A stretch of 64,000 nt of DNA from Clostridium felsineum DSM 794 (GTDB lineage: Bacteria > Bacillota > Clostridia > Clostridiales > Clostridiaceae), in assembly GCF_002006355.2 (NCBI RefSeq), contig NZ_CP096981.1, positions 186,001 through 250,000 of the forward strand. Direction: 5' to 3'. The notes beneath the pieces were generated by a model. That model was not told where the DNA came from, ran no database searches, and was given only the letters and a program-made list of their open reading frames with translations. A program made the position numbers and the translations under genes. This document shows positions 25,610 to 33,537 of this stretch, piece by piece; the stretch's first letter is position 1, and every line of letters begins with the position of its first letter.

Positions 25610-26299
25610 TTAATTATTTAATAGGAGCTTTGAAATCTCCTCAAATCTTTCGTCGCTTATGCCAAGCTTTTTCTTAAATCTTTCATCCTCCATTCTTGCT
25701 ATAATTATTTTGTCAGGTGATATTTTTCTGATAACCTTCTTTATCTTATTTATTGATTCTTCATCATCGTTATACCCTTTAATTATAGTAATTTCAAATA
25801 TAAATTTCCCTTCGTATTGTTTATTAAAAGCTGCCATATTGGAAATGTATTTTTCTAAGGTATATCCTTCAATAGGCCTTTGTACTTTTTGGAAGGCTTC
25901 TTCTGTAATTAATTTTATCTCTCCAACAATTTCATCACATTTATTCGCAATTTTTCTATATTCATCCCTACCTAATATATATCCATTGGAAAGTAATCTC
26001 ACAGCTGCCCCCTTGCCTTTTATAAAATCAACAATATCTCCAATCCTATCATTTACTAAAGCTTCTCCCTTTGAGTTAATAAAAACTAATTCCGCCTTTG
26101 TACTTTCCATAGTTTTTCCTAGTTCAATCAATGAACCATCTATATTATCAAAGGATCTTTGAGTATCCACCTTATTTTTTGATCTTCCAATAGCACAAAA
26201 TATACAGTCAAAGTTGCAGTACTTTTCTTTAAGTATATTAATCTCTAGTACCCTTTTTCCTTCTTCAATATAAACATCTTTATAACTAAAATTACCCAC
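25610..26299 (-). CDS. radical SAM protein, second gene of the ykkC operon
   Basis: A 229-residue radical SAM enzyme with the CNFDCIFC cluster motif (C28-x3-C32-x2-C35) and the following RSKNK segment; TM-free and short, with no SPASM or other auxiliary cluster. The overall fold resembles the COG0731-like group of small radical SAM proteins. The substrate cannot be read. It starts at GTG 26299 after AGGAGG and follows the B3/B4 protein by 18 bases, so the two are one transcript under the ykkC-type riboswitch at 27083-27166. That regulation is the best clue to function: the pair should respond to guanidine or to the ligand of another ykkC subclass. Confidence 0.83.
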   Translation of the reverse strand: MGNFSYKDVYIEEGKRVLEINILKEKYCNFDCIFCAIGRSKNKVDTQRSFDNIDGSLIELGKTMESTKAELVFINSKGEALVNDRIGDIVDFIKGKGAAVRLLSNGYILGRDEYRKIANKCDEIVGEIKLITEEAFQKVQRPIEGYTLEKYISNMAAFNKQYEGKFIFEITIIKGYNDDEESINKIKKVIRKISPDKIIIARMEDERFKKKLGISDERFEEISKLLLNN

Positions 26300-26317
26300 A
26301 CACTTATCCTCCTAAAA

Positions 26318-27025
26318 TTACTCTATAATTACTTCTTTATTGTTAACATCGAGAATTGAAACTTTACACGTTCCTCCTAAATTACTCTGTACCAAATTTG
26401 ATAAATCCTCTAAAGCCATTTCAAATTGTTTTACTCTGTTTTCATCAATTAATTCCATACATAAAAAAGCATTCTCTGTTCCTTCTGTGAGCATGGTTCT
26501 TACTGCTTCACGCCAATTTAAGCATCTACAAATAGCTCCTTTATCATCTCTATATACTATTTCACCTTCATTGGGAGGTTCACTTTTATCTGTTCCTAAG
26601 GTAATAAAATTCTCATCTCCAACTGCTTTTGTCAATCTTATATCTTTAGAAAATGTATCAGTATCCTCACCACCACAAGGCAAAGCGTACCTTAGAGAAA
26701 TGGAATTGTATATATCAACTAAAGGATTAATACTTCTTATATGATTTCCATTGTAAGCTCTCTTTAATAATGCTTCAATAGATGATCTTGCGCCTTTCTT
26801 TGTTTTAAATTTCTTAAAAGCTTCTCTCCATACTTTTATTACTTCATTTTTACTAAATTCTTCATTCCCTAAATATTTTAAAGCTTCCTTTTCTGCTTCA
26901 AAAAGCATTTTTTCATACTTCTCTTCAGCTTTTATAGTGTTGTCTATATCTCTGCAAACAACAACTCCAATTCTTGCTCTAGGAAATATATTCCAAAAAC
27001 TATCCTCAATTACAAACTTTTTCAT
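26318..27025 (-). CDS. stand-alone B3/B4 (PheRS-beta editing-like) domain protein
   Basis: At 235 residues, this is a single B3/B4 domain, the tRNA-editing fold of phenylalanyl-tRNA synthetase beta, in the COG3382 stand-alone group. Characteristic segments are LLKRAYNGNHIRSINPLVDIY (near 85-105), RYALPCGGEDTDTF and EIVYRDDKGAICRCLNWRE. A stand-alone B3/B4 protein, CtdA, is known to remove canavanine from mischarged tRNA-Arg, so trans-editing is a reasonable guess; other members have unknown roles. ATG 27025 is preferred over TTG 27028 given GAGGAGGG upstream. It is the first gene after a ykkC-family riboswitch, followed by a radical SAM gene. Confidence 0.85.
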   Translation of the reverse strand: MKKFVIEDSFWNIFPRARIGVVVCRDIDNTIKAEEKYEKMLFEAEKEALKYLGNEEFSKNEVIKVWREAFKKFKTKKGARSSIEALLKRAYNGNHIRSINPLVDIYNSISLRYALPCGGEDTDTFSKDIRLTKAVGDENFITLGTDKSEPPNEGEIVYRDDKGAICRCLNWREAVRTMLTEGTENAFLCMELIDENRVKQFEMALEDLSNLVQSNLGGTCKVSILDVNNKEVIIE

Positions 27026-27042
27026 CAAAAGCCCTCCTCAAT

Positions 27043-27093
27043 ATATAAAAAATAAAAAAGCCTAGGAAATATTATTTAAATATCTCCCAGGCT
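27043..27093 (-). terminator. terminator controlled by the ykkC-type aptamer
   Basis: Minus-strand stem AGCCTGGGAGA...TTTCCTAGGCT (27093-27059) followed by a U-rich tract. Its 5' arm contains the conserved GCCTGGGAGA of the aptamer, so ligand binding should block termination. Confidence 0.85.
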
Positions 27094-27166
27094 TTTATCC
27101 TTCCGTGTACACAGTAAACTGTGGGTTTTCTCTCGGACCTGCCAGCAGTACTGCGGAACCCTAGAA
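27083..27166 (-). ncRNA. ykkC-family riboswitch, probably guanidine-I
   Basis: Read on the minus strand, all conserved ykkC blocks are present in order: CTAGGGTTCCGC (27164-27153), GGTCCGAGAGAAAAC (27139-27125) and ACACGGAAGGATAAAAGCC then TGGGAGA (27107-27083), with a variable CACAGTTTACTGTG hairpin between. These are the shared core of ykkC RNAs. The guanidine-I, ppGpp, PRPP and nucleoside-diphosphate subclasses differ at few positions, so I favour guanidine-I without certainty. A terminator follows directly. Confidence 0.85.
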
Positions 27167-27318
27167 AACTCTAATTATTCAAGTTTAAAATTATAGACCA
27201 ATTTTAGCACAATATTAATCCTAAATCAACTATTTATATAATACTTCTTAGTAGTTTCCACCTGCTCTTTTTACTGCATTATTTTAATTTTTCTAAGCTA
27301 ATATCACTAAATGATATT

Positions 27319-27376
27319 GATATTTAACCCTAATATTAACCTCAGTATTAATTCTAATATTATGCATTAGGGTTAA
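27319..27376. repeat. dispersed repeat TATTTAACCCTAATA, copy 3, with inverted partner
   Basis: TATTTAACCCTAATATTAACC at about 27320-27342 and, 25 bases on, ATTAGGGTTA at 27366-27375 in inverted orientation. Together they form a loose palindrome between the riboswitch promoter region and the end of the repeat protein gene. The rest of 27180-27467 is plain AT-rich sequence. Confidence 0.5.
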
Positions 27377-27466
27377 TAATTATTTCCATCTAAAATTTCA
27401 TCGTCCACTATAATATCATTGAGGATAAACTCCCTACTAATTATTAATAATTTAATATATATGTAG

Positions 27467-27499
27467 AAAGAGTAATGAGATATTCCCATTACTCTTTAA
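27467..27499 (-). terminator. hairpin terminator of the large repeat protein
   Basis: AAGAGTAATG...CATTACTCTT stem directly after the stop codon; the U tract is short. Confidence 0.6.
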
Positions 27500-27504
27500 T
27501 TTAT

Positions 27505-30500
27505 TTACTCTTCTTCATCCTTTTTTCTTCTCTTAAAGAGAATTATAAAAAATCCCCCTAAAACTACTACAATAGCTATAATCCCTGGCAAGGCAAAACT
27601 ATTTTTGCTCTCTTTTTTTATACTGCTTTTTTTAGAGGATTCTTTTTTCTTATACTCTTCTTTATTATTCCTAGCTTTATTTGCAGAAGCAGATGAATCC
27701 GTATTCTTTTGATCATTACCTTCATCTGCTACCGGAGAATTTTCACTATTTTCTGTATCAACTTCAGCTAAATTATAATTTAAATCTCCTTCACTACTAA
27801 AATTATTATTGACCATTTCATTATTATCTTCATTACCACTGTCAATAGGTTCAGTATAAAACGTTGTTTCAATACCTGGTGTAATTTCTTCTTTAGGTTG
27901 AACTTTTTCACTTGATACTATATCTGAATTTGATATATCAAGTATATACTGTAATGTAAGAACCTCACTAGTTAACATGTCGTCTGAAACTGCTATTGCT
28001 TTTATAATCATGGATTTATCTACTAAAATTCCCTTTGAATCATCATATAGCATGCTAAACATAGTAGGTGTATCACCATTAGCTGTATAATAAATTTTTC
28101 TACCTGGAGCCGAAAATAAATGTATTACTCGCTTTGAAGTCAATTTACTTCCTAAAACATCTACTATAGGCTCTTTCGGGGTTGAAAAAACTTTAGTAAC
28201 AACTTCACTTTCTGTGCCATAACCTACAGCTATTGCTTTTAGTGTGATATCTCCTTTTATTGAAATTCCAGTATCTTCGTATATATTGCTAGCTGTAGTT
28301 GGAGTACTTCCATCTGTGGTATAGTAAATCTGAGTTCCTGAAGTGGAATCGTTTAAAACTATTTTATTATTATTAATAGTTACAACAGGCTGTTCTATTT
28401 TTACACTACAGAATTCCGAAAAAACCTCACTCTGAATTTCACCAGCTTTATATGCTATTGCTTGTATTTTAGTAGTCGAGGATATATCTATCCCTTTCTT
28501 AGAATCATATAAATTAGCTCCTTTATCTGGAATAGTTCCATTTGTAGTATAGTAAATATCTGCACCTTCTTCACCTACAATATATATTTTGCCACCTGGT
28601 TCAACTTCACTTATATTTCCATCTACATAAGGAGTTTTAACCTTATCAAAGACTTTTGTAATAACACTACTTTCTCCATCAGAATTTACAGCAAAAAACT
28701 TTAATGTTATTCTATCACTGACTACAATTCCTTTACTACTATCGTATACATTACTCAAAGTGGTAGGCTCTGACCCATCCGTTGTATAATAAATTATGGC
28801 ATTTTCTGACGCTTCATTTATTGTTATTTTATTTTCATTAACAACCGCACTAGGATTCTCTAAACGTATTTTATAATCCTTCGCTATAATACTACTGGAT
28901 AATTTATTTTTACTAACTGCAATTGCCTTTATTGTGGTCTTATTATTTATAATTATAGGTGCAGTATAATAATATCCATTTGTCTCTGTTGGATCTGTTC
29001 CGTCTAAGGTATAGATAATTGTATCGCCTGTATCTGCTGTAAGCGTAACCTGTGCTCCCGAGGTTACATAATCATCTGATATATTTATACTAGGTGTATT
29101 ACAAGAATCTACAGAATAATCGTACGTTGTAACTTCACTTTCAAGCATTCCTGTTCCTACAGCCGCCGTTTTAATTTCAACGTTTTTCTGATCTATCTTA
29201 ATACCTGCAGCATCATTATAAACAAGGGCTGTGCTAGACTTTAAAGGCTCTGTTCCATCCAAGGTATAATATATAGTGGCTGATGGTGTTGAGGATAACT
29301 TTATTATTGTATTTTTATCTACTTTTTCAGATGGAATATTAGCTGTTGGAGCTTTTGCCTTCTCTATTGTATAGCTAGCTGTAACTATGCTGCTGTTAAA
29401 CTTACCAGGATTTACTGCTGCTACTTTTAAAATTGTATCTTTATTAATGGTAATTGGTTCACTATATACAGTTCCATTACCTTCTGTTGGATCTGATCCA
29501 TCCGTAGTATAAATAAATGTATCCCCCACATCTCCTGTAATACTAACTTTTGTTCCAAGCAAAACATCTCCACTTACCTGACTTAAAGTTGGAGTACTTG
29601 TTGTTTGTACCTTGTAGTTAAATTGGACTACATCACTATCTTTCGTATTATCACATTGAGAATAAGCCTCAATTTTTACAGATGGCTTATCTATTTTAAT
29701 ACCTACCTTATCGTCATAAGTATATTTTGTACTTGAATACCTTGGATCTGTTTCGTCTATTGTATAGTATATATGCCCAGAGGTTGAAGAATTTAAATGC
29801 ACTATTTTCTCTTTGTCTACAGTACCTTCCGGTGTATCTGAAACTGGGCTTGCCGCTTTTTTTACGGTGTAATTTAAAACTAATACATCACTAGCTTCCT
29901 CACCGTCTTTAACTGCTATTGCTTTTATTATAATATCATCATAAATTTCAATTCCAGAATTGTTATAAGAAATACTATCCTTTGTTGGTGTTGTTCCATC
30001 TATTGTATAATATATAGAGTAACCACTAGGAGCTGAAAAATCTATAACTGTGTTCTTAAAAATTTCGCCTGCTGGTACATTTACTGTAGGTTCATCTGCT
30101 TTTTTAATGCTGTAGGTCTTACTGATAGGATCACTTTGAAATTTTCCAGCAACTCTAGAGATTGCTTTAATTGTAGTTGTAGAATCTATTTCAATACCAT
30201 CACTGTTTTTATCATATTCAATTCCACTAACCGCTGGATCATCTCCATTTGTAGTATAATAAATAATCCCGTCAGCCTCAGATGTCTGTAATTTTATCTT
30301 AGTTCCCTTACTAACGCTTCCTTCATCCTGACTTACTGTAGGCTGCACAGCTTTTTCAAAAGACTGAACCTTAATAGAACTCCTAATTCCATTTTTAACT
30401 GCAATTGATTTTAAAGTAGCATCACTTTTTATAGAAAATGTTCCTGTATATAAAGTACTGTCTGTAGTAGGAGTTGTACCATCAGTAGTGTAATAAATAG

Positions 30501-31260
30501 CCTCGCCAGCTTCTACCTTGTAACTTATTGTGTTTTTCATACCATCTAAAACACCACTTGGTTCTAAAGTAGAATTCACAGTTGGATCAGCAATTTGTAT
30601 ATTATTAAAGCCTATATAATTTGATCCATCTGAAGCATCACTATATATTACTAATTTTGTTATGTGATTAAAAATATCCTTATTTGAAAGATTTGACATA
30701 TCAACCTTTACACTATTAGCATAAGTGCCATCCTCAGGTATAATCTGAGTTCCAACTAAATAATCTCCATCATAAGCTCTAAAATAAATATTATTTACAG
30801 TAGCACCGTTATACATTGATATATCTTGCAAATTAATACTTTTAATACTAAATTCCTGTCCATATTCACTCTGTATAATTTCATATTTAGGTGGAATTAT
30901 AGTACTATCTAACATTGTTCCTGTATCTTTAGGATAACCAAAGCATATACTACTTTGTTGATCATTAGGATTACTTAAATATTGTTCTGAGTAAACAAAA
31001 CTTCCAACTGCATCCTTAACAGAGTCACTTTCATTATTCGCATTAAAAATATCTAAATCTATATCATTTATATTAAAAGAATTAAATGAACCATCGTGAA
31101 GTACTTTTCCAAGATTTACTTCGTTATCTGAATTCATAGTACTATGCGCATTAAAATCAATAATATTAGGAGCTATAGCATAAGTCTTGCCCACACAAAC
31201 CATAGCAAATATAATCCAAATCAAACCTACAAATATTACTTTTTTAAAATATCTCTTCAA
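27505..31260 (-). CDS. giant cell-surface protein with eleven chitobiase-C-terminal-like (CHB_HEX_C) repeats
   Basis: A 1,251-residue exported protein. Signal peptide: residues 1-29, ending KTYA. Residues 30-230 form a unique N-terminal domain with a NYIGFNNIQI-type jelly-roll strand pattern. From about 235 to 1080, eleven tandem repeats of 70-80 residues each carry an IYYTTDGTxPT motif and a later TIKAIAV strand: the CHB_HEX_C/Fn3-associated Ig-like module. An acidic, Ser-rich spacer precedes a C-terminal membrane helix (ALPGIIAIVVVLGGFFIILF) and an RRKKDEEE tail. A strict LPxTG sortase motif is missing, so anchoring seems to be by the helix alone. Probably an elongated adhesin or glycan-binding stalk. 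AAGGGGG precedes the ATG; the tail-collar gene lies 47 bases upstream. Confidence 0.85.
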   Translation of the reverse strand: MKRYFKKVIFVGLIWIIFAMVCVGKTYAIAPNIIDFNAHSTMNSDNEVNLGKVLHDGSFNSFNINDIDLDIFNANNESDSVKDAVGSFVYSEQYLSNPNDQQSSICFGYPKDTGTMLDSTIIPPKYEIIQSEYGQEFSIKSINLQDISMYNGATVNNIYFRAYDGDYLVGTQIIPEDGTYANSVKVDMSNLSNKDIFNHITKLVIYSDASDGSNYIGFNNIQIADPTVNSTLEPSGVLDGMKNTISYKVEAGEAIYYTTDGTTPTTDSTLYTGTFSIKSDATLKSIAVKNGIRSSIKVQSFEKAVQPTVSQDEGSVSKGTKIKLQTSEADGIIYYTTNGDDPAVSGIEYDKNSDGIEIDSTTTIKAISRVAGKFQSDPISKTYSIKKADEPTVNVPAGEIFKNTVIDFSAPSGYSIYYTIDGTTPTKDSISYNNSGIEIYDDIIIKAIAVKDGEEASDVLVLNYTVKKAASPVSDTPEGTVDKEKIVHLNSSTSGHIYYTIDETDPRYSSTKYTYDDKVGIKIDKPSVKIEAYSQCDNTKDSDVVQFNYKVQTTSTPTLSQVSGDVLLGTKVSITGDVGDTFIYTTDGSDPTEGNGTVYSEPITINKDTILKVAAVNPGKFNSSIVTASYTIEKAKAPTANIPSEKVDKNTIIKLSSTPSATIYYTLDGTEPLKSSTALVYNDAAGIKIDQKNVEIKTAAVGTGMLESEVTTYDYSVDSCNTPSINISDDYVTSGAQVTLTADTGDTIIYTLDGTDPTETNGYYYTAPIIINNKTTIKAIAVSKNKLSSSIIAKDYKIRLENPSAVVNENKITINEASENAIIYYTTDGSEPTTLSNVYDSSKGIVVSDRITLKFFAVNSDGESSVITKVFDKVKTPYVDGNISEVEPGGKIYIVGEEGADIYYTTNGTIPDKGANLYDSKKGIDISSTTKIQAIAYKAGEIQSEVFSEFCSVKIEQPVVTINNNKIVLNDSTSGTQIYYTTDGSTPTTASNIYEDTGISIKGDITLKAIAVGYGTESEVVTKVFSTPKEPIVDVLGSKLTSKRVIHLFSAPGRKIYYTANGDTPTMFSMLYDDSKGILVDKSMIIKAIAVSDDMLTSEVLTLQYILDISNSDIVSSEKVQPKEEITPGIETTFYTEPIDSGNEDNNEMVNNNFSSEGDLNYNLAEVDTENSENSPVADEGNDQKNTDSSASANKARNNKEEYKKKESSKKSSIKKESKNSFALPGIIAIVVVLGGFFIILFKRRKKDEEE

Positions 31261-31307
31261 TTTGTCACCCCCTTTCCAATTTACAACACATGTTATTATA
31301 TTTACCT

Positions 31308-31991
31308 TTAAGCTTGATTATTTCTTGGAGGAAACAAACCTTCAAAAGCTATTATAAAATTAATACAAGTAAACGGTGGTGTTACATCTAAAGGTACATT
31401 GCCTCCCACTTGTGCTGCGGTTGAATTTACATTTATATTTGGAGTAGGTAAATTCACATTTTGCTGTACTGAAAATGGCTGAAGTGTTGCACCAGATGTA
31501 GGAGAACCTTGAGAATATGTAGCAATTGCTGCGGCGGTTGTTTTCATTTTACTTGCTGCAAGTATCTTCTTATTTTGTGTAATAGGATCTGGTCCCGGGT
31601 TATCGTCTGTACCAGCACTTGTATTTACTGGAATTGCAATGTTTAAATTTAAGTTCATAGAAGTTCCATTGTCCACTATTGAATTAGAAATATTGTGAGT
31701 ATGCGCTGGCAGATTTTGCTGCTGAAGCACTACTTTAGTTGATTTAGCTGCAGTTTGACCTATTGTCCAAGTGTTTTTAAGTTTATCCTGTCCTGCACCA
31801 ATAGGAAAACATCCTCTGAGATCAGGAAGTGCAAAAGTTTGTTGCCCAGAACTACCACCATAATAATTTCCAATGACTGCGTATAAAGCATTGTACTGAC
31901 TAATTTGAAGTATTTGTCCATTACAAAACAAAAAACCCTGCGGTTCGTAATATCCTGCCCAAGGAAGAATTGTACCAATATAAATATCCAT
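31308..31991 (-). CDS. phage tail-collar domain protein (MdpB-like)
   Basis: A 227-residue protein with the microcystin-dependent-protein layout: an N-terminal tail-collar domain (IGTILPWAGYYEPQGFLFC, then QYNALYAVIGNYYGG and FALPDLRGCFPIGAG), a Thr/Asn/Pro-rich central stretch and a C-terminal PPFTCINFIIAFEGLFPPRN signature. Such genes occur outside prophages, often beside a GNAT acetyltransferase, as here. No other phage structural genes surround it, so it is not evidence of a prophage. Function unresolved; a surface or secreted fibre-like protein is likely. It lies between the truncated acetyltransferase and the repeat protein, all on the minus strand. Confidence 0.85.
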   Translation of the reverse strand: MDIYIGTILPWAGYYEPQGFLFCNGQILQISQYNALYAVIGNYYGGSSGQQTFALPDLRGCFPIGAGQDKLKNTWTIGQTAAKSTKVVLQQQNLPAHTHNISNSIVDNGTSMNLNLNIAIPVNTSAGTDDNPGPDPITQNKKILAASKMKTTAAAIATYSQGSPTSGATLQPFSVQQNVNLPTPNINVNSTAAQVGGNVPLDVTPPFTCINFIIAFEGLFPPRNNQA

Positions 31992-32020
31992 AATAAAAGC
32001 ATCCTTTCATTTTTAAAATT

Positions 32021-32347
32021 TTAACCTGTATATTGCATTTTAAATAAAATACCCTCGTTTTTAATCATTTGAAAACCAAGATTTCTATAAGACTTTAAAA
32101 TTCCTAATTCTAAAATGTGATACTCTTTATCACATTTTATGTACATCCTACCTACAGGCATATTTTCAAAAAATATTATATTAAACTGAGCCTTTGGATT
32201 ATTTTCTATAAGCTGATTTTCTTCAAGCTTAAATTGCCTTAAAAGCATATCCTCACTTAAATTTAAATATTCTCTACTTTTCTTAAATATTTTAAATATA
32301 AAACTTTTATCTACTGAAGTTATTGGCATTAACGAGATGTTTTTCAC
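32021..32347 (-). pseudogene. truncated GNAT-family acetyltransferase
   Basis: The 108-residue product begins at GTG 32347 (GGTGGTG six bases upstream) and contains only the N-terminal half of a GNAT fold: the FNIIFFENMPVGRMYI strand pair and the ELGILKSYRNLGF acetyl-CoA-loop region, whose expected R/Q-x-x-G-x-G/A loop is degraded. The remaining strand/helix elements are missing because the tail-collar gene begins 30 bases later. Full-length relatives next to tail-collar genes are about 160 residues. Likely inactive. Confidence 0.6.
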
Positions 32348-32580
32348 AAATATCACCACCCTATTCTTATTAATAAATATTGCCATATTAGTCTTTTTAG
32401 TATATATTTACGTTCTGAACATTATCTGAACAAATAATTATTACAGCATTAATTTCTTTTATTTTCATATCAAATACTTTTATATTCATATTATATTCTC
32501 CTAAATCTTGTTTTTTTATTTTCCACATGCTACTATATTTACATAATATATAATATTTTTTATTTTAAGGAGCTGAAATA

Positions 32581-33027
32581 ATGGAATCAAATATACTAAA
32601 CATTACACAAGCTGTTGAGTTTTTAGGAGTTAGTGAAAAGACTTTAATCAAACTTCTAAGGGAAGAACATATTCCTGCTAGGAAAATCGGCAGAGAATGG
32701 AGATTTAGTAAACAAGCTTTAATCGATTGGCTTGCAAAAGGTGATTCTTGCGATTACATTAATAAAAATGAACTATATCAGATTAGTAAAGATAAAGCTG
32801 GACATTCTAAAGACTTAATTGACTCCATAGTTAATGACCTATCCATGCTTTTAAAGGACGGAAATATTACAAATGTATTACCAGACTTAAATGAAGACAT
32901 TATATTACCTGATACTGCTAATTTAAGAATAAGCTATAAACAACAAAGGGAAATTGAAAAACTTGAATTTAAAATATTTTGGAATCAGCGGGAGGAATGT
33001 AAACTTGAACGAAACACAAAAAAATAA
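32581..33027 (+). CDS. excisionase-like helix-turn-helix protein
   Basis: A 148-residue protein. Residues 5-55 are a MerR/Xis-type DNA-binding domain (ITQAVEFLGVSEKTLIKLLR, PARKIGREWRFSKQALIDWL). The rest is polar and probably helical, with no recognised domain. AAGGAG precedes the ATG. It is followed after 16 bases by a half-size EamA transporter, so the two may be cotranscribed, which argues for a local regulator rather than a phage excisionase. Confidence 0.75.
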   Translation: MESNILNITQAVEFLGVSEKTLIKLLREEHIPARKIGREWRFSKQALIDWLAKGDSCDYINKNELYQISKDKAGHSKDLIDSIVNDLSMLLKDGNITNVLPDLNEDIILPDTANLRISYKQQREIEKLEFKIFWNQREECKLERNTKK

Positions 33028-33043
33028 CAAGAGGTGTATTTTT

Positions 33044-33475
33044 ATGAATAACTTATGGCTTATCTTCGCTTTACTATCAGCTGTAACTGCTGCTTTAGTT
33101 GCTATCTTTGGAAAAATAGGTCTTAAATCTGCTGATGCTAATACCGCCACCGCTGTAAGATCTATAATTATGGCCATATTCCTTGTACTAGTAATTGCTT
33201 TTCAATGTAATTTAACTAAAATTCCAGCAATAATTTCTGATAGAAAAATCTTTTTATTTATTATATTAAGTGGCATAGCTGGTGCACTTTCCTGGCTATT
33301 TTATTTTCTCGCCTTAAAATATGGAACCGTAGCAAAGGTTGCCCCAATAGATAAACTAAGTGTTGTACTTGCTACTGTATTATCCGTAACCTTGCTTGGA
33401 GAAAAAATAAGCAAACTCAATGTCATAGGAGTAGCAATTATAGCAATTGGTTCTATAATTGTTGCTTTGAGTTAA
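33044..33475 (+). CDS. half-size EamA/DMT transporter
   Basis: A 143-residue membrane protein with five predicted helices, one EamA unit (LSAVTAALVAIFGKIGLKSAD, ALSWLFYFLALKYGTVAKVAPIDKLS spread over the last two helices). Canonical members have two such units; single-unit members work as dimers. Substrate unknown. Start ATG 33044 follows AGAGGTG; the longer open frame overlaps the upstream gene and is not used. A strong terminator follows. Confidence 0.85.
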   Translation: MNNLWLIFALLSAVTAALVAIFGKIGLKSADANTATAVRSIIMAIFLVLVIAFQCNLTKIPAIISDRKIFLFIILSGIAGALSWLFYFLALKYGTVAKVAPIDKLSVVLATVLSVTLLGEKISKLNVIGVAIIAIGSIIVALS

Positions 33476-33479
33476 TTTT

Positions 33480-33531
33480 AAAATCATATAAAAATCCTAA
33501 AATATTAATATATAGGATTTCTATATGATTT
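33480..33531. terminator. bidirectional terminator, EamA gene / chemoreceptor
   Basis: Stem of about 19 bp (33480-33498 with 33513-33531) between converging genes. Confidence 0.85.
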
Positions 33532-33537
33532 TATGCC

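Noticed and set aside
27505..27560. LPxTG sortase signal in the repeat protein
   Set aside because: The C terminus reads ALPGI before the helix; threonine and glycine of the motif are missing.
31308..31991. Prophage
   Set aside because: Tail-collar (MdpB-like) genes occur alone; no capsid, terminase, portal or integrase nearby.
32581..33027. Phage excisionase
   Set aside because: No integrase or attachment sites; it is probably cotranscribed with a transporter.
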